From NCBI RefSeq assembly GCF_003797825.1, contig NZ_RKME01000021.1, forward strand, positions 37,683 through 101,682: a stretch of DNA of 64,000 nt, read 5' to 3'. The notes beneath the pieces were generated by a model. That model saw nothing but the letters and a program-made list of their open reading frames with translations. It did not search any database and had not been told where the DNA came from. Both the position numbers and the translations under genes were made by a program. Source of the DNA: Gordonia sp. OPL2 (GTDB lineage: Bacteria; Actinomycetota; Actinomycetes; Mycobacteriales; Mycobacteriaceae). This document shows, one piece after another, positions 8,226 through 16,777 of this stretch (within the stretch, counting starts at the first letter, position 1; each line of letters starts with the position of its first letter).

Positions 8226-9338
8226 ATGCATGCGCTCACGTGCCCGATCTGCAATGCGTTGTCGGGCTTCGTCAATCAACGGTGCCCGGAATGCGGGACC
8301 ACCGTCGGGGTCCATCTTCCGTCGCGCTCGCTGCTCGTCGCGTCCGAAGAAGGCGTGGACGTCGACGGCCGACGCTGGGTGCGCTGCTCGAACTGGGACA
8401 CCACCGGCTGCAACTGGCTGACCCTGGCCGAGGTCGACGACAGTTCGATCGGACTGCGCGGCAGGTGTTTTCCGGGATCGCTGGTACGCCGCCATCCCGA
8501 CGCCGACGACACGATCGCGCTCGAGAAGCTCACCTCGACATCGCGGGACATGCGGATGCTGATCTATCAGCTCGTCGATCTGGGCCTGCCGGTCGAGCCG
8601 TTCTGGCGCACCGACGGTGGGCTGGCCTTCGATCTGCTGTCGAGCCAGACGACCGGACAGCAGGTGCTCATCGGGCACGCCAACGGGGTCATCACCATCG
8701 ATCTGGCCGAGTCGCTCGACGCCTACCGGGAACGGCTGCGGGTGGACCTCGGCGAACCGTACCGGACCATGCTCGGCCACTTCCGCCACGAGGTGGGCCA
8801 TTACTACGAGCACATCCTCGTCGAAACGGGCGACGGGGCAACGGAATACCTTGACAAGTGCCGAGAGATTTTCGGCGACGAGCGGGCGAGTTACGCCGAC
8901 GCCATCGACCGCCACTATAAGTACGGGGCGCCACGGGACTGGCGCAAGTCTTACATCTCGGAGTACGCCACGATGCACCCGTGGGAGGACTTCGCCGAGT
9001 GTTTCGCGCATTACCTGCACATCACCGGGACCATCGACACCGCGCGCGAATCCGGTCTGATGTTGGAGAGCGATCAGGTCAGGTTCACGATGAACCGGGA
9101 CATCGTGCCGTTGGAATCGTATGCCGACGAACCGATCGAGCGACTTCTCTACGACTGGAAGTGGTTGTCCATGATGTTCAATCGGGTGAACGCCGCGATG
9201 GGTCGTCGTCCGTTGTATCCGTTCGAGATCCCGCAGCCGGTGGTCCGCAAACTCGGGTTCGTCCATCGGGTGATCCGGGAGTCGGCGAAACGGTCGACCG
9301 CGGTCGATCCGCTCGTCGACACTCCGGCTCCCGCCTGA
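8226..9338 (+). CDS. Putative zinc-binding metallopeptidase with N-terminal zinc ribbon
   Basis: A 370-residue protein. The first 25 residues carry two CxxC pairs (CPICNAL, CPECGTT) forming a zinc ribbon. The centre carries HEVGHYYEH, a zincin HExxH-like motif with Val in the third position, and a downstream glutamate-rich EDFAECFAHYLH that would supply further ligands. This matches the actinobacterial family of putative zinc-binding metallopeptidases. Substrate and localisation are unknown; no signal peptide is visible. It is tightly coupled (4 bp) to the transglutaminase-like gene upstream and is followed by a 21-bp repeat array. Confidence 0.82.
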   Translation: MHALTCPICNALSGFVNQRCPECGTTVGVHLPSRSLLVASEEGVDVDGRRWVRCSNWDTTGCNWLTLAEVDDSSIGLRGRCFPGSLVRRHPDADDTIALEKLTSTSRDMRMLIYQLVDLGLPVEPFWRTDGGLAFDLLSSQTTGQQVLIGHANGVITIDLAESLDAYRERLRVDLGEPYRTMLGHFRHEVGHYYEHILVETGDGATEYLDKCREIFGDERASYADAIDRHYKYGAPRDWRKSYISEYATMHPWEDFAECFAHYLHITGTIDTARESGLMLESDQVRFTMNRDIVPLESYADEPIERLLYDWKWLSMMFNRVNAAMGRRPLYPFEIPQPVVRKLGFVHRVIRESAKRSTAVDPLVDTPAPA

Positions 9339-9388
9339 CCCGACCTCCGCCTGACCCGACCTCCGAGGACGACCCGCGGAGGCCGAGT

Positions 9389-9522
9389 GTGCCCTGGAAT
9401 TCGCTGACTGTGCCCTGAAACTCGCCGATCGTGCCCTGAAACTCGCCGATCGTGCCCTGAAATTCGCCGATCGTGCCCTGAAATTCGCCGATCGTGCCCA
9501 TAAGTTCGCCGATCGTGCCCAT
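9389..9522. repeat. 21-bp tandem repeat array, arm 1
   Basis: Six 21-bp units start at 9389, 9410, 9431, 9452, 9473 and 9494, with a partial seventh. The shared core is GTGCCCTGAAATTCGCCGAT; the first unit has GGAATTCGCTGACT instead. There are no unique spacers, so this is not CRISPR. It fills the gap between the convergent metallopeptidase and otsB genes. All six frames stay largely open because 21 is a multiple of three, but no protein is implied. Confidence 0.85.
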
Positions 9523-9608
9523 ACCCGTGTCGTCGTCGACCGATTCCGATCACCGTGTCCAGCAGGCGAGCGGCCCGCGGCGGTGGAGGACCCGCTCGCC
9601 GAAATCTA

Positions 9609-9690
9609 GGGCACAGTCAGCGAATTCTTGGGCACAGTCAGCGAATTCCAGGACCCGCTCGGCGAGGAACTGGACCCGGTCGGCGAATGG
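9609..9690. repeat. 21-bp tandem repeat array, arm 2 (inverted orientation)
   Basis: Four units (starts 9609, 9630, 9651, 9672) read GGGCACAGTCAGCGAATTC or degenerate forms such as GGACCCGCTCGGCGAGGAA. These are the reverse complement of the arm 1 unit, so the two arms could pair across about 90 bp. The array ends at the otsB stop codon. The gap 9339-9695 contains no credible gene. Confidence 0.8.
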
Positions 9691-9695
9691 CGCCG

Positions 9696-10487
9696 TCAGT
9701 GCCGGTCGGACAACCACTCTCGACGACGGGCGGTCACGAACTCCAACACGGTGGCCACGTCGTCCGTGTCCTCGATGCGGTGGGTCGCGACGGTGTCGCC
9801 CTGGCCGACCTTGATGCCGACGTCTCCGGAGTCGGGGTGCAGGTGGGCGAAGGCCTTCTCGTCGGTGACGTCGTCGCCGAGGTAGATGACGGTGTCGGCG
9901 CCAAACCGTTCACGCAGGACGTCGAGTGCATGACCCTTGCTCGTCTCGATGACCGCGAGTTCGATGACGGCCTTGCCCTCGGTGACCTCGACTCCAGGCC
10001 ACGTCGCCGGTCCCGTCCGAGCGCGCTCGAGCGCGGCGTCGGCATCGGTGGGCGCGGCATTGCGGACGTGCAGCACGGTGCTCGCCGGCTTGGTCTCGAC
10101 CGTAGAGCCCGGATGATCGGCTGCGATGGAACGCAATTCGCCGATGAGGCGCTCGAGCAGAGCTCGGTGATCGTCGGTGATCTCGACTGCGAAACCCGAG
10201 TCGAACTCGCTGCCGTGACTGCCGACCAGGACCACCGGGACGGCCAGGCCCGACAGCTCGGACAGCACACCCAGCGCCCGTCCGGACACCACAGCGGCGG
10301 CGGTGTCGGGGAGCTGCCCGGCTGCCTCGATCGCAGCGATCGACGCCGGGTTCGGGACGGCGTCCTCGGGCCGGGACACCAGCGGGGACACGCAGCCGTC
10401 GTAGTCGGACGCCACCAGCAGCCGAGGTGACCCGGCCGCGCCGATGAGGGCCTCCCGCAGGTCGGCGGGGATACCGGTGGCGCTCAT
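9696..10487 (-). CDS. otsB: Trehalose-6-phosphate phosphatase
   Basis: Removes phosphate from trehalose-6-phosphate, the second step of the OtsAB trehalose pathway. HAD-superfamily motifs are present: the nucleophile region VASDYDGCVSPL (DxD) near residue 25, VVSGR as motif II, ETSKGHALDVL with the catalytic Lys, and YLGDDVTDEKAF as motif IV. The 263 residues correspond to a compact single-domain OtsB. The ATG at 10487 overlaps the otsA stop by four bases (ATGA), indicating translational coupling. Trehalose is both a stress protectant and a precursor of mycolate carriers in this order. Confidence 0.93.
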   Translation of the reverse strand: MSATGIPADLREALIGAAGSPRLLVASDYDGCVSPLVSRPEDAVPNPASIAAIEAAGQLPDTAAAVVSGRALGVLSELSGLAVPVVLVGSHGSEFDSGFAVEITDDHRALLERLIGELRSIAADHPGSTVETKPASTVLHVRNAAPTDADAALERARTGPATWPGVEVTEGKAVIELAVIETSKGHALDVLRERFGADTVIYLGDDVTDEKAFAHLHPDSGDVGIKVGQGDTVATHRIEDTDDVATVLEFVTARRREWLSDRH

Positions 10488-12025
10488 GAATCGGTGCCGG
10501 ACTCGCTGCCGGTCACCAGGTGGACCCCACGGTTGGCGTCGGATGCGGTCTCCGTGGTCGATGCCAGCGCGCCGAGGAAGCTCTCCGCCCACTTGGCGAC
10601 GTCATGGGTCAGGACCTGCCGACGCAGCGCCCGCATGCGCCGACGACCCTCCTGCGTGCTCTGCTCCACGGCTGCCTCGATCGCGTCCTTGACGCCGTCG
10701 AGGTCGTACGGGTTGGCCTGATACGCAGACCGCAATTCGGCTGCGGCGCCGGTGAACTCGCTCAGCACGAGGGCGCCGCCGAGATCGCTGCGGCAGGCGA
10801 CGTATTCCTTGGCGACCAGATTCATGCCGTCACGCAGGGGAGTGACCAGCATGACGTCGGCGGCGACGAAGAACGCGATCAGTTCGTCACGCGGTACCGG
10901 ACGATGCAGGTACTGGACCACCGGCTGACCGACGTTGCCGTAGGTGCCGTTGATGTTGCCGACGAGCTGTTCGATGCCGGCGCGCATCCGGACGTAGCTG
11001 TCGACCCGTTCGCGGCTGGGGGTGGCCAGCTGGATCATCACGGTGTCCGCGGGATCGATGCGCTTCTCTGCCAGCAACTCCGACAGCGCCTTGAGTCGGA
11101 CGTCGATGCCCTTGGTGTAATCGAGTCGGTCGACGCCGAGCATGATCGTCTTCGGGTTGCCGAGCTCTTCGCGGAGAGCAGCGGCCCGCGTGCGGATCTC
11201 CTTCGATTTCGACTTCGTGTCGAGGTCGCCGGAGTCGATCGAGATGGGGAAGGCACCCACCCGCACGGTGCGGAAGCCGACCTGCACCACGCCGAACCGG
11301 GATCGCACGCCCACGGTGCCCTTGCTGGTGGCCTGCCCGGCGAGGCGTCGGGCGAGGAAGAGGAAGTTCTGGGCGCCGCCCGGGAGGTGGAACCCGATGA
11401 GGTCGGCGCCGAGCAGACCCTCGACGATCTCCGTCCGCCACGGGAGTTGCATGAAGAGCTCCACCGGCGGGAACGGGATGTGGAGGAAGAATCCGATCCT
11501 CAGATCGGGGCGCAACATGCGCAGCATCTTCGGGACCAGCTGGAGCTGGTAATCCTGAATCCAGACGATCGCACCCTCGCCGGCGGCCTCGGCAGCCTTC
11601 TCCGCGAACCGTCGGTTCACCTCGACATAGGTGTTCCACCATTCCCGGTGATACTCGGGTTTGACCAGGACGTCGTGATAGAGCGGCCACAGCGTGGCGT
11701 TGGAGAATCCCTCGTAGTACTCGGCGATCTCCCGCGTGGACAACGGCACCGCGTGGATGTCGATGCCCTCGATGTCCGGGTTGTCATCGGAGTCGGCGAT
11801 CCCCGACCACCCGACCCACGCCCCGGTCTGCGACCGCAGGATGGGTTCGAGGGCGGTCACCAGCCCGCCCGGGCTCCGCTTCCAGTTGACCGTCCCGTCG
11901 GGGAGAACTTCCTTGTCGACAGGGAGTCGGTTGGCGACGACGACGAACTCGGCGTCTCCGTGATGGTGGTCGGCATGGTGGCCGTCAGGGGCCCCGCCGT
12001 TCGAAACGTGCCCGGACTCCGCCAT
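10484..12025 (-). CDS. otsA: Trehalose-6-phosphate synthase (GT20)
   Basis: Transfers glucose from a nucleotide sugar to glucose-6-phosphate. The 513 residues show GT20 landmarks: VVVANRLPVDKE at the N-terminus, WIQDYQLQLVPKMLR, HIPFPPVELF, LGVDRLDYTKGIDVR and TPLRDGMNLVAKEY in the donor-binding half. A His-rich linker (GHHADHHHGD) precedes the catalytic domain. It is coupled to otsB downstream by an ATGA overlap. A 53-residue gene ends 3 bp before its start, forming a three-gene operon. Confidence 0.94.
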   Translation of the reverse strand: MAESGHVSNGGAPDGHHADHHHGDAEFVVVANRLPVDKEVLPDGTVNWKRSPGGLVTALEPILRSQTGAWVGWSGIADSDDNPDIEGIDIHAVPLSTREIAEYYEGFSNATLWPLYHDVLVKPEYHREWWNTYVEVNRRFAEKAAEAAGEGAIVWIQDYQLQLVPKMLRMLRPDLRIGFFLHIPFPPVELFMQLPWRTEIVEGLLGADLIGFHLPGGAQNFLFLARRLAGQATSKGTVGVRSRFGVVQVGFRTVRVGAFPISIDSGDLDTKSKSKEIRTRAAALREELGNPKTIMLGVDRLDYTKGIDVRLKALSELLAEKRIDPADTVMIQLATPSRERVDSYVRMRAGIEQLVGNINGTYGNVGQPVVQYLHRPVPRDELIAFFVAADVMLVTPLRDGMNLVAKEYVACRSDLGGALVLSEFTGAAAELRSAYQANPYDLDGVKDAIEAAVEQSTQEGRRRMRALRRQVLTHDVAKWAESFLGALASTTETASDANRGVHLVTGSESGTDS

Positions 12026-12028
12026 GCG

Positions 12029-12190
12029 TCAGGCGTTCTCGCCTGGCGCGATCCCCAGCATGGACAGGAGCATCCGGCATTCGTCGGCGTCGGTTGCGTA
12101 GGCGGCGACGACGCGGCGCGCCGAGATGGCGGTCTCGTCGGCTACCGGCTCCAACTCGTCGTCGGTGATGTCGGTGGTCTTGGCAGGCAT
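12029..12190 (-). CDS. Small conserved-type protein upstream of otsA (53 aa)
   Basis: An ATG-initiated frame of 53 residues, MPAKTTDITDDELEPVADE followed by a basic helix (SARRVVAAYATDADE) and CRMLLSMLGIAPGENA. It ends 3 bp before otsA on the same strand, so it should be co-transcribed with otsA-otsB. From memory, mycobacteria also carry a roughly 54-residue protein of unknown function next to otsA (Rv3489 beside Rv3490); I cannot verify the similarity here. No known domain is recognised. A role as a small regulator or partner of trehalose synthesis is possible but unproven. Confidence 0.65.
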   Translation of the reverse strand: MPAKTTDITDDELEPVADETAISARRVVAAYATDADECRMLLSMLGIAPGENA

Positions 12191-12315
12191 TCGTGTCCTC
12201 GTGCTTCACATCGGTGTGCGCAACGGCGGCGGCCGGAGGCGTTCGCGCGGCAGTGCGCGCGAACACCGATTCTACCTGCCTGCGCCGGTCACGCTCGGTG
12301 CAGACCCGGCCCAGG

Positions 12316-13764
12316 TCAGCGCCGCCGGTATCCCTGCAACCGGTTGCGGCGCAGCATCGACATCCAGGCGGGCCGCACAGCCAGTTGCGGACGGCGCAGC
12401 GACCGGGCGATGAACTCGCCCAGCGTGACGCCGGCGGCCAGCGAGCACCCGATGGCGAGCGCACTCGCCACCCAGGTGAAACCGTCGAGCGTCTGATCGT
12501 TGAGGATGCCGTACAGCCCGCGGTAGATCGCGAGACCGGGCAACAGAGGCGTGATGCCGGCGACCGCGACGACCAGCGGCGGCGTCAGCGCGCGGCGGGC
12601 GAGCAGACCACCGACGAGGCCGACGGACGACGCCGCGACACCGTTGGCGACGACGTCACCGATCGGGAGGAACGTCGAGCCCGCGACGATCGCGGCACCG
12701 ATGAAACCACCCATGAAGGCGACCGGCAGCGCGCGCTTCTCGGCGTAGCTGGCCAGCGCGTAGGCGAGTGCCGCGACGGCGCCCGCGACGATCCGGGGAC
12801 CGACGTCGACGGCGGCGAAACTCGTCGACGTGTCGATCGCGGGCAGGATGATGCCGATGCCCTCGAGGAGCTGGATGGCGATGCCGACGCCGGCGATGAT
12901 GCCGCCGGTCATCAGCAAGACCTCGAAGAACCGGGCCACACCGGTGATGGGTGCACCGGTGATCGCGTCCTCGACGGAACCGACCAGCGACAGCCCGGAC
13001 AACAGGACCGTCACACCTGCCGCGATGACGAGGGTCGGTTCGATCTGGATGTGCAGGGTCTCCGACGCCCCGTACAGCAGAGCAGCCGGTACGACGGCGA
13101 TGAAACCGCCGATCGTCTGCTGGAAGAAGGTCGGCAGCCCCCAGCGGTTCAGTCGCCGGTTGACGCTCACGATGACCGACGTGCTGACGAACGCGACCAG
13201 CGCGCCGGAAAGACCGCCACCGAGCAGAACGGCGATCCCGCAGGCCATCAGTCCCCAGGCGCCGGTCGCGACGACGTAGGGGTAGGGGTGCGGCGCGGTG
13301 ATGATCTCGTCGACCATCCGGTGCGCCGTCGACGGCGTCAGTGCCATGTCGCGGATGCGACGCACCAGGCGGTCGATCTGTGCGAGCCGGGTGAAGTCCA
13401 TCGAGCGGTAGTAGACCTGCTCCATCGTGGTGATCGGCGGCAGGGTGGCGCCGCGCCGGGCACTGACCACGATGGTGTTGTACGTGACGTCGACGTCGAC
13501 GTCCTCCAGACCGTAGACACCGCAGACGAAGGCGATCTGCTGCTGGGTGTCGATCGCGGCGGTCCCCGAATCCAGCAGCACCGCACCGATCTTGGTGGCG
13601 AGGTCGAGGACCTCGGTGATGGCCGCGACGTCGAATCGATCGATCGGCTTGCGCGGCGACACCATGATGCTGCCCGGCTCGATCGTGTCGATCGTCGCCT
13701 GGCTGTCACCGATCAGGCGGACGGGGTTCAGGAACCCCAGTGCCCGGCCGATATACTCGCGCAC
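12316..13764 (-). CDS. thrE: Threonine/serine exporter (ThrE family)
   Basis: An inner-membrane exporter of threonine and serine. The 482 residues are close to the 489 of the Corynebacterium glutamicum protein. The first half is the soluble ThrE domain (LNPVRLIGDSQATIDTIEPG is in this region). A set of about ten hydrophobic segments follows from residue 145 to 450 (for example GLMACGIAVLLGGGLSGALV and LTPPLVVAVAGITPLLPGL). The C-terminal tail is basic. It is a single gene; the tRNA-Thr on the opposite strand begins 5 bp from its start, an unusually tight divergence. Co-location of a threonine exporter and tRNA-Thr is probably chance. Confidence 0.88.
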   Translation of the reverse strand: MREYIGRALGFLNPVRLIGDSQATIDTIEPGSIMVSPRKPIDRFDVAAITEVLDLATKIGAVLLDSGTAAIDTQQQIAFVCGVYGLEDVDVDVTYNTIVVSARRGATLPPITTMEQVYYRSMDFTRLAQIDRLVRRIRDMALTPSTAHRMVDEIITAPHPYPYVVATGAWGLMACGIAVLLGGGLSGALVAFVSTSVIVSVNRRLNRWGLPTFFQQTIGGFIAVVPAALLYGASETLHIQIEPTLVIAAGVTVLLSGLSLVGSVEDAITGAPITGVARFFEVLLMTGGIIAGVGIAIQLLEGIGIILPAIDTSTSFAAVDVGPRIVAGAVAALAYALASYAEKRALPVAFMGGFIGAAIVAGSTFLPIGDVVANGVAASSVGLVGGLLARRALTPPLVVAVAGITPLLPGLAIYRGLYGILNDQTLDGFTWVASALAIGCSLAAGVTLGEFIARSLRRPQLAVRPAWMSMLRRNRLQGYRRR

Positions 13765-13768
13765 GCAT

Positions 13769-13840
13769 GCCTCCTTAGCTCAGTGGTAGAGCACTCGCCT
13801 TGTAAGCGAGCGGTCGTCGGTTCAATCCCGACAGGGGGCT
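13769..13840 (+). tRNA. tRNA-Thr (anticodon TGT)
   Basis: The cloverleaf can be drawn: acceptor GCCTCCT pairs with AGGGGGC, the D arm contains TAGCTCAGTGGTAGAGC, the anticodon stem CTCGC/GCGAG encloses CTTGTAA (anticodon TGT), and the T arm is GTCGG TTCAATC CCGAC. The length is 72 nt and CCA is not encoded. It reads ACA codons. It lies immediately divergent from thrE. Confidence 0.95.
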
Positions 13841-13879
13841 CCGACGAAGTCCGGTGTCATCGGGCCCAGACGACAACGG

Positions 13880-14827
13880 TCATTGTGGTTCACCCGGTTC
13901 CGGCCTGTGACGAGACTCATCCCGGGGTCGGATCGGGTGGGTGATCACGCACCGGAAACCGAGGTGCGCGGTTGCCGAATCGTCCGATTGCGCCGATCGC
14001 GCGGCCGGCCGATACCGGCGGCAGTACTCCGGCGCGCACAGGAACGACCCGCCCTTGGTCACCCGCATGACGTGCGGCGACGTCGTGGGTGCCAGCAGGT
14101 TCGGTCGGCCGTCGGCCTCGACCGGGGTCGTGTCCCGCACGACGTGGCGCGGTACGTACACGTCGGTGCAGCGCTCCCAGACGTTGCCGATCATGTCGAC
14201 GAGCCCGAAGCCGTTCGCGGGGAACGAACCGACCGGCGACGTGGATCCCCAACCGTCGTTGCGGTACGGGAAGTCGCCGCGCCAGGTGTTTGCCATGTCG
14301 ACCCCGTCCGGCCGCATCTGCGCACCCCACGCGTACTCGAGTCCGTCGGCTCCGCCGCGGGCGGCGTACTCCCACTCCGCCTCGGTGGGTAGTCGGCGCC
14401 CGGCCCACTCGGCGTAGGCCACCGCATCCCGGTAGGCCACGTGGACCACCGGGTGGTCGCCGTGGTCGCCGACGTCGGAACCCTGGCCGAACGGGCGCCG
14501 CCACGACGCGCCGGGCTGCCAGCGCCACCACTGTCTCCAGTCGCGCAGATCGACCGGCCCTGACGTGGGCGAGAACACGAGTGAGCCGGGGATCAGTTCG
14601 GCGGGGTCGGCCTCGGGGAAGTCGGCGGGATCGATGTCCTCCTCGGCGACCGTGACGTAGCCGGTCGCATCGACGAAATCCGCGAACTGTGCGTTCGTCA
14701 CGGGATGCCGTTCGATGGCGAACGGTTCGACGACCCGCTCGTGCTCGGGCCGCTCCTCGGGATAGTGCCGATCCGAGCCCATACGGAATCGTCCGCCGGG
14801 CACCGCGATCAGATCGGTGAGTGCCAC
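13880..14827 (-). CDS. Formylglycine-generating enzyme (FGE/SUMF1 family)
   Basis: Oxidises a cysteine of a CxPxR motif in client sulfatases or phosphatases to formylglycine. The 315 residues from GTG at 14827 cover the whole FGE-sulfatase fold: VPGGRFRMGSD at the start, HPVTNAQFADFV, LPTEAEWEYAARGG, GNVWERCTD and the active-site segment KGGSFLCAPEYCRRYR. Both copper-binding cysteines are present (Cys264 and Cys269, spaced as in characterised FGEs), so it should be catalytically competent rather than a mere domain homologue. No sulfatase gene is visible in the window; clients must be elsewhere. It converges with tRNA-Thr and is divergent from the carboxylesterase. Confidence 0.88.
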   Translation of the reverse strand: MALTDLIAVPGGRFRMGSDRHYPEERPEHERVVEPFAIERHPVTNAQFADFVDATGYVTVAEEDIDPADFPEADPAELIPGSLVFSPTSGPVDLRDWRQWWRWQPGASWRRPFGQGSDVGDHGDHPVVHVAYRDAVAYAEWAGRRLPTEAEWEYAARGGADGLEYAWGAQMRPDGVDMANTWRGDFPYRNDGWGSTSPVGSFPANGFGLVDMIGNVWERCTDVYVPRHVVRDTTPVEADGRPNLLAPTTSPHVMRVTKGGSFLCAPEYCRRYRPAARSAQSDDSATAHLGFRCVITHPIRPRDESRHRPEPGEPQ

Positions 14828-14924
14828 ACGTCGACAGTAGTGGGCCCGGCGCCGATGTCGCGGCGTGCGTCCCGGTGTCGCACGTCTCACGGACAAAGCA
14901 CCGCGCAGCCGACACCATGGATGC

Positions 14925-16463
14925 ATGTCCGATGATCTCGTCGTCACCACCACATCCGGTCCCGTCCGGGGCAGCAGCGCCGCCGGCGTCGACTCGTGGA
15001 AGGGAATCCGGTATGCCGCGCCGCCGGTCGGCGATCTCCGCTGGCGGCGCGCACGCCCGCCGGAGTCGCACGCCGACGTCGTCGACGCCGTCGAGTTCGG
15101 TCCGGTCTGCCCGCAGGAGCGCAACCCGGCGATCGCCCTCGGCAAGGACGCCGTGATGGACGAGGATTGTCTGTTCCTGAACGTGTGGCGGCCGGCGGGC
15201 ACACCCTCGACCCCACTGCCGGTCATGGTGTGGTTGCACGGAGGCGCATACGTCTTCGGCTGTGGCAGTCAGCCCCTGTACGACGCGAGCGATCTGGTCG
15301 CGGGCGGTGACGTCGTGGTGGTCACCCTCAACTATCGGCTGGGCGCGCTCGGATTCGCCGACCTCACCTCGCTCAACGCCGCCGACGATCCGCGGTTCGA
15401 ATCCAATGCCGCACTCAGCGACATCCTGCTCGCCCTGGAGTGGGTGTGCGACAACATCGAGGCCTTCGGCGGCGACCGGACCACGGTCACCGTTTTCGGC
15501 GAGTCGGCGGGTGCGGGCCTGGTCACGACCCTGCTGACGATGCCGAGTGCCGACGGCCTGTTCCACCGGGCCATCGCGGAGAGTTCGCCGGCGACGTCGA
15601 TGTACGACCATGCGCGGTCGGCGACTGTCGCCGACCGGTTCCTGCGGGCGGCGGGTGTGGCCCGCGACGACCTCGCCGCTCTCGACTCCCTGGGCATCGA
15701 CGCGATCGTCTCGGGCACCATGGCCGCGTTCACCGACGTCCCCGCGGAGAATCCAGGGACCATCGCGTTCGCGCCGGTCATCGACGGAGATCTGGTGCCC
15801 CGGCATCCGCTGGACGTGTTCCGCGCCGGGGAGTCGTCATCGGTGCCGCTGTTGATCGGCACCAACAAGGACGAGGCGGCCTTGTTCAAGTGGATGAAGT
15901 CGCCACTGATGCCGATCACCCCCGCCGACATCGAGCGCATGTTCGCCGCCATGACGGCCGAGTACCCCGACGTCACGCTGCCGGAGCGGGCGCAGATCAC
16001 CTCCGCGTACTCAGGCATGAAGCCCAAGGTGGCCGGCCTCGGCGTGGCCCGCGACATCGCGTTCCGAATGCCGACACTATGGCTCGCCGAGTCGCACAGC
16101 CGCCACGCACCCGTCTTCCTCTACCGCTTCGACTGGGCGACCCGGATGCTGCGGGCGCTGCGGGTGGGCGCCACGCACGCCACCGAATTGCCGTATCTGT
16201 GGGGCAATCTCGTGGCCGGGCCGAAGGACATCACCTTCAAGTTGGGCGGGCGCCGGACCGGTGAGGCGTTGTCGGACCGGATGCAGCGGCGGTGGGTCTC
16301 GTTCGCCCGGTACGGCGATCCGGCGGTCGACGGGCCCCTGTGGCCGGCGTTCGATGAACGCGCACGCACCACGCTGGTGATCGACGACGACGATCGCGTG
16401 GTCGACGACCTCGACGCGGACATCCGCCGCGCTTGGGGTGACGAGGTACTCAGCTTCCGGTAA
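14925..16463 (+). CDS. Type B carboxylesterase/lipase
   Basis: A 512-residue alpha/beta-hydrolase of the carboxylesterase type B family. It shows EDCLFLNVW at about 80-88, the oxyanion-hole segment WLHGGAY at 103-109 and the nucleophile elbow GESAGAG with Ser194. A Glu in the NKDEAALF region and His in ATHATELPYLWG complete the triad. No signal peptide is seen, so it is probably cytosolic. The substrate is unknown; carbamates, p-nitrobenzyl esters and other small esters are typical. It is divergent from the FGE gene with about 97 bp between starts, and a repeat cluster follows it. Confidence 0.88.
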   Translation: MSDDLVVTTTSGPVRGSSAAGVDSWKGIRYAAPPVGDLRWRRARPPESHADVVDAVEFGPVCPQERNPAIALGKDAVMDEDCLFLNVWRPAGTPSTPLPVMVWLHGGAYVFGCGSQPLYDASDLVAGGDVVVVTLNYRLGALGFADLTSLNAADDPRFESNAALSDILLALEWVCDNIEAFGGDRTTVTVFGESAGAGLVTTLLTMPSADGLFHRAIAESSPATSMYDHARSATVADRFLRAAGVARDDLAALDSLGIDAIVSGTMAAFTDVPAENPGTIAFAPVIDGDLVPRHPLDVFRAGESSSVPLLIGTNKDEAALFKWMKSPLMPITPADIERMFAAMTAEYPDVTLPERAQITSAYSGMKPKVAGLGVARDIAFRMPTLWLAESHSRHAPVFLYRFDWATRMLRALRVGATHATELPYLWGNLVAGPKDITFKLGGRRTGEALSDRMQRRWVSFARYGDPAVDGPLWPAFDERARTTLVIDDDDRVVDDLDADIRRAWGDEVLSFR

Positions 16464-16465
16464 CG

Positions 16466-16606
16466 CCCCTTCGCGACGCTGCGCTATCGCTCCGCTCCTC
16501 AGGGGCCGGGGGCCGGAGCGAGCTTCGATCCCTGGTGCCTGAGGAGCGAGCTTGCGAGCTTCGATCCCTGGTGCCTGAGGAGCGAGCTTGCGAGCGTCAC
16601 GAAGGC
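16466..16606. repeat. Intergenic repeat cluster, GAGCGAGC family
   Basis: It begins with CCCCTTCGCGACGCTGCGC and an inverted CTCCTCAGGGG. It then carries two 36-bp direct units (CTTCGATCCCTGGTGCCTGA followed by GGAGCGAGCTTGCGAG) at about 16523 and 16559, and closes with GCGTCACGAAGG. The ends are complementary, so a long imperfect hairpin is possible just after the esterase stop. The gap 16464-16777 contains no supported gene. Confidence 0.75.
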
Positions 16607-16777
16607 CCGAATTCTCGATCCCGAATCCGCACTGTTCGTGGGCAATGGTCGCTCGTGCGTAACGATTGTGAACTCGACCATGTCCGTTGTCCGCTTTCGG
16701 CGTTCACCGCATACATTGGGTCACTGCAGTCATTCATCACGACTCTCGCGTCGTGCGGGGGAAAGGCGGTCGACACC

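Noticed and set aside
9149..9553. Open frames with GTIGEFQ-type repeated peptides on the minus strand
   Set aside because: They come from the 21-bp DNA array, whose period is a multiple of three; no start region or homology.
9389..9690. Possible CRISPR array
   Set aside because: Units are contiguous 21-bp tandem copies with no unique spacers, and no cas genes are present.
13769..13840. tRNA as an integration site for a mobile element
   Set aside because: No integrase or direct repeat of the tRNA 3' end was seen nearby.
12193..13944. Long + strand frame opposite thrE
   Set aside because: It is the shadow of thrE, with compositionally biased D/R/G-rich peptide and no domain.
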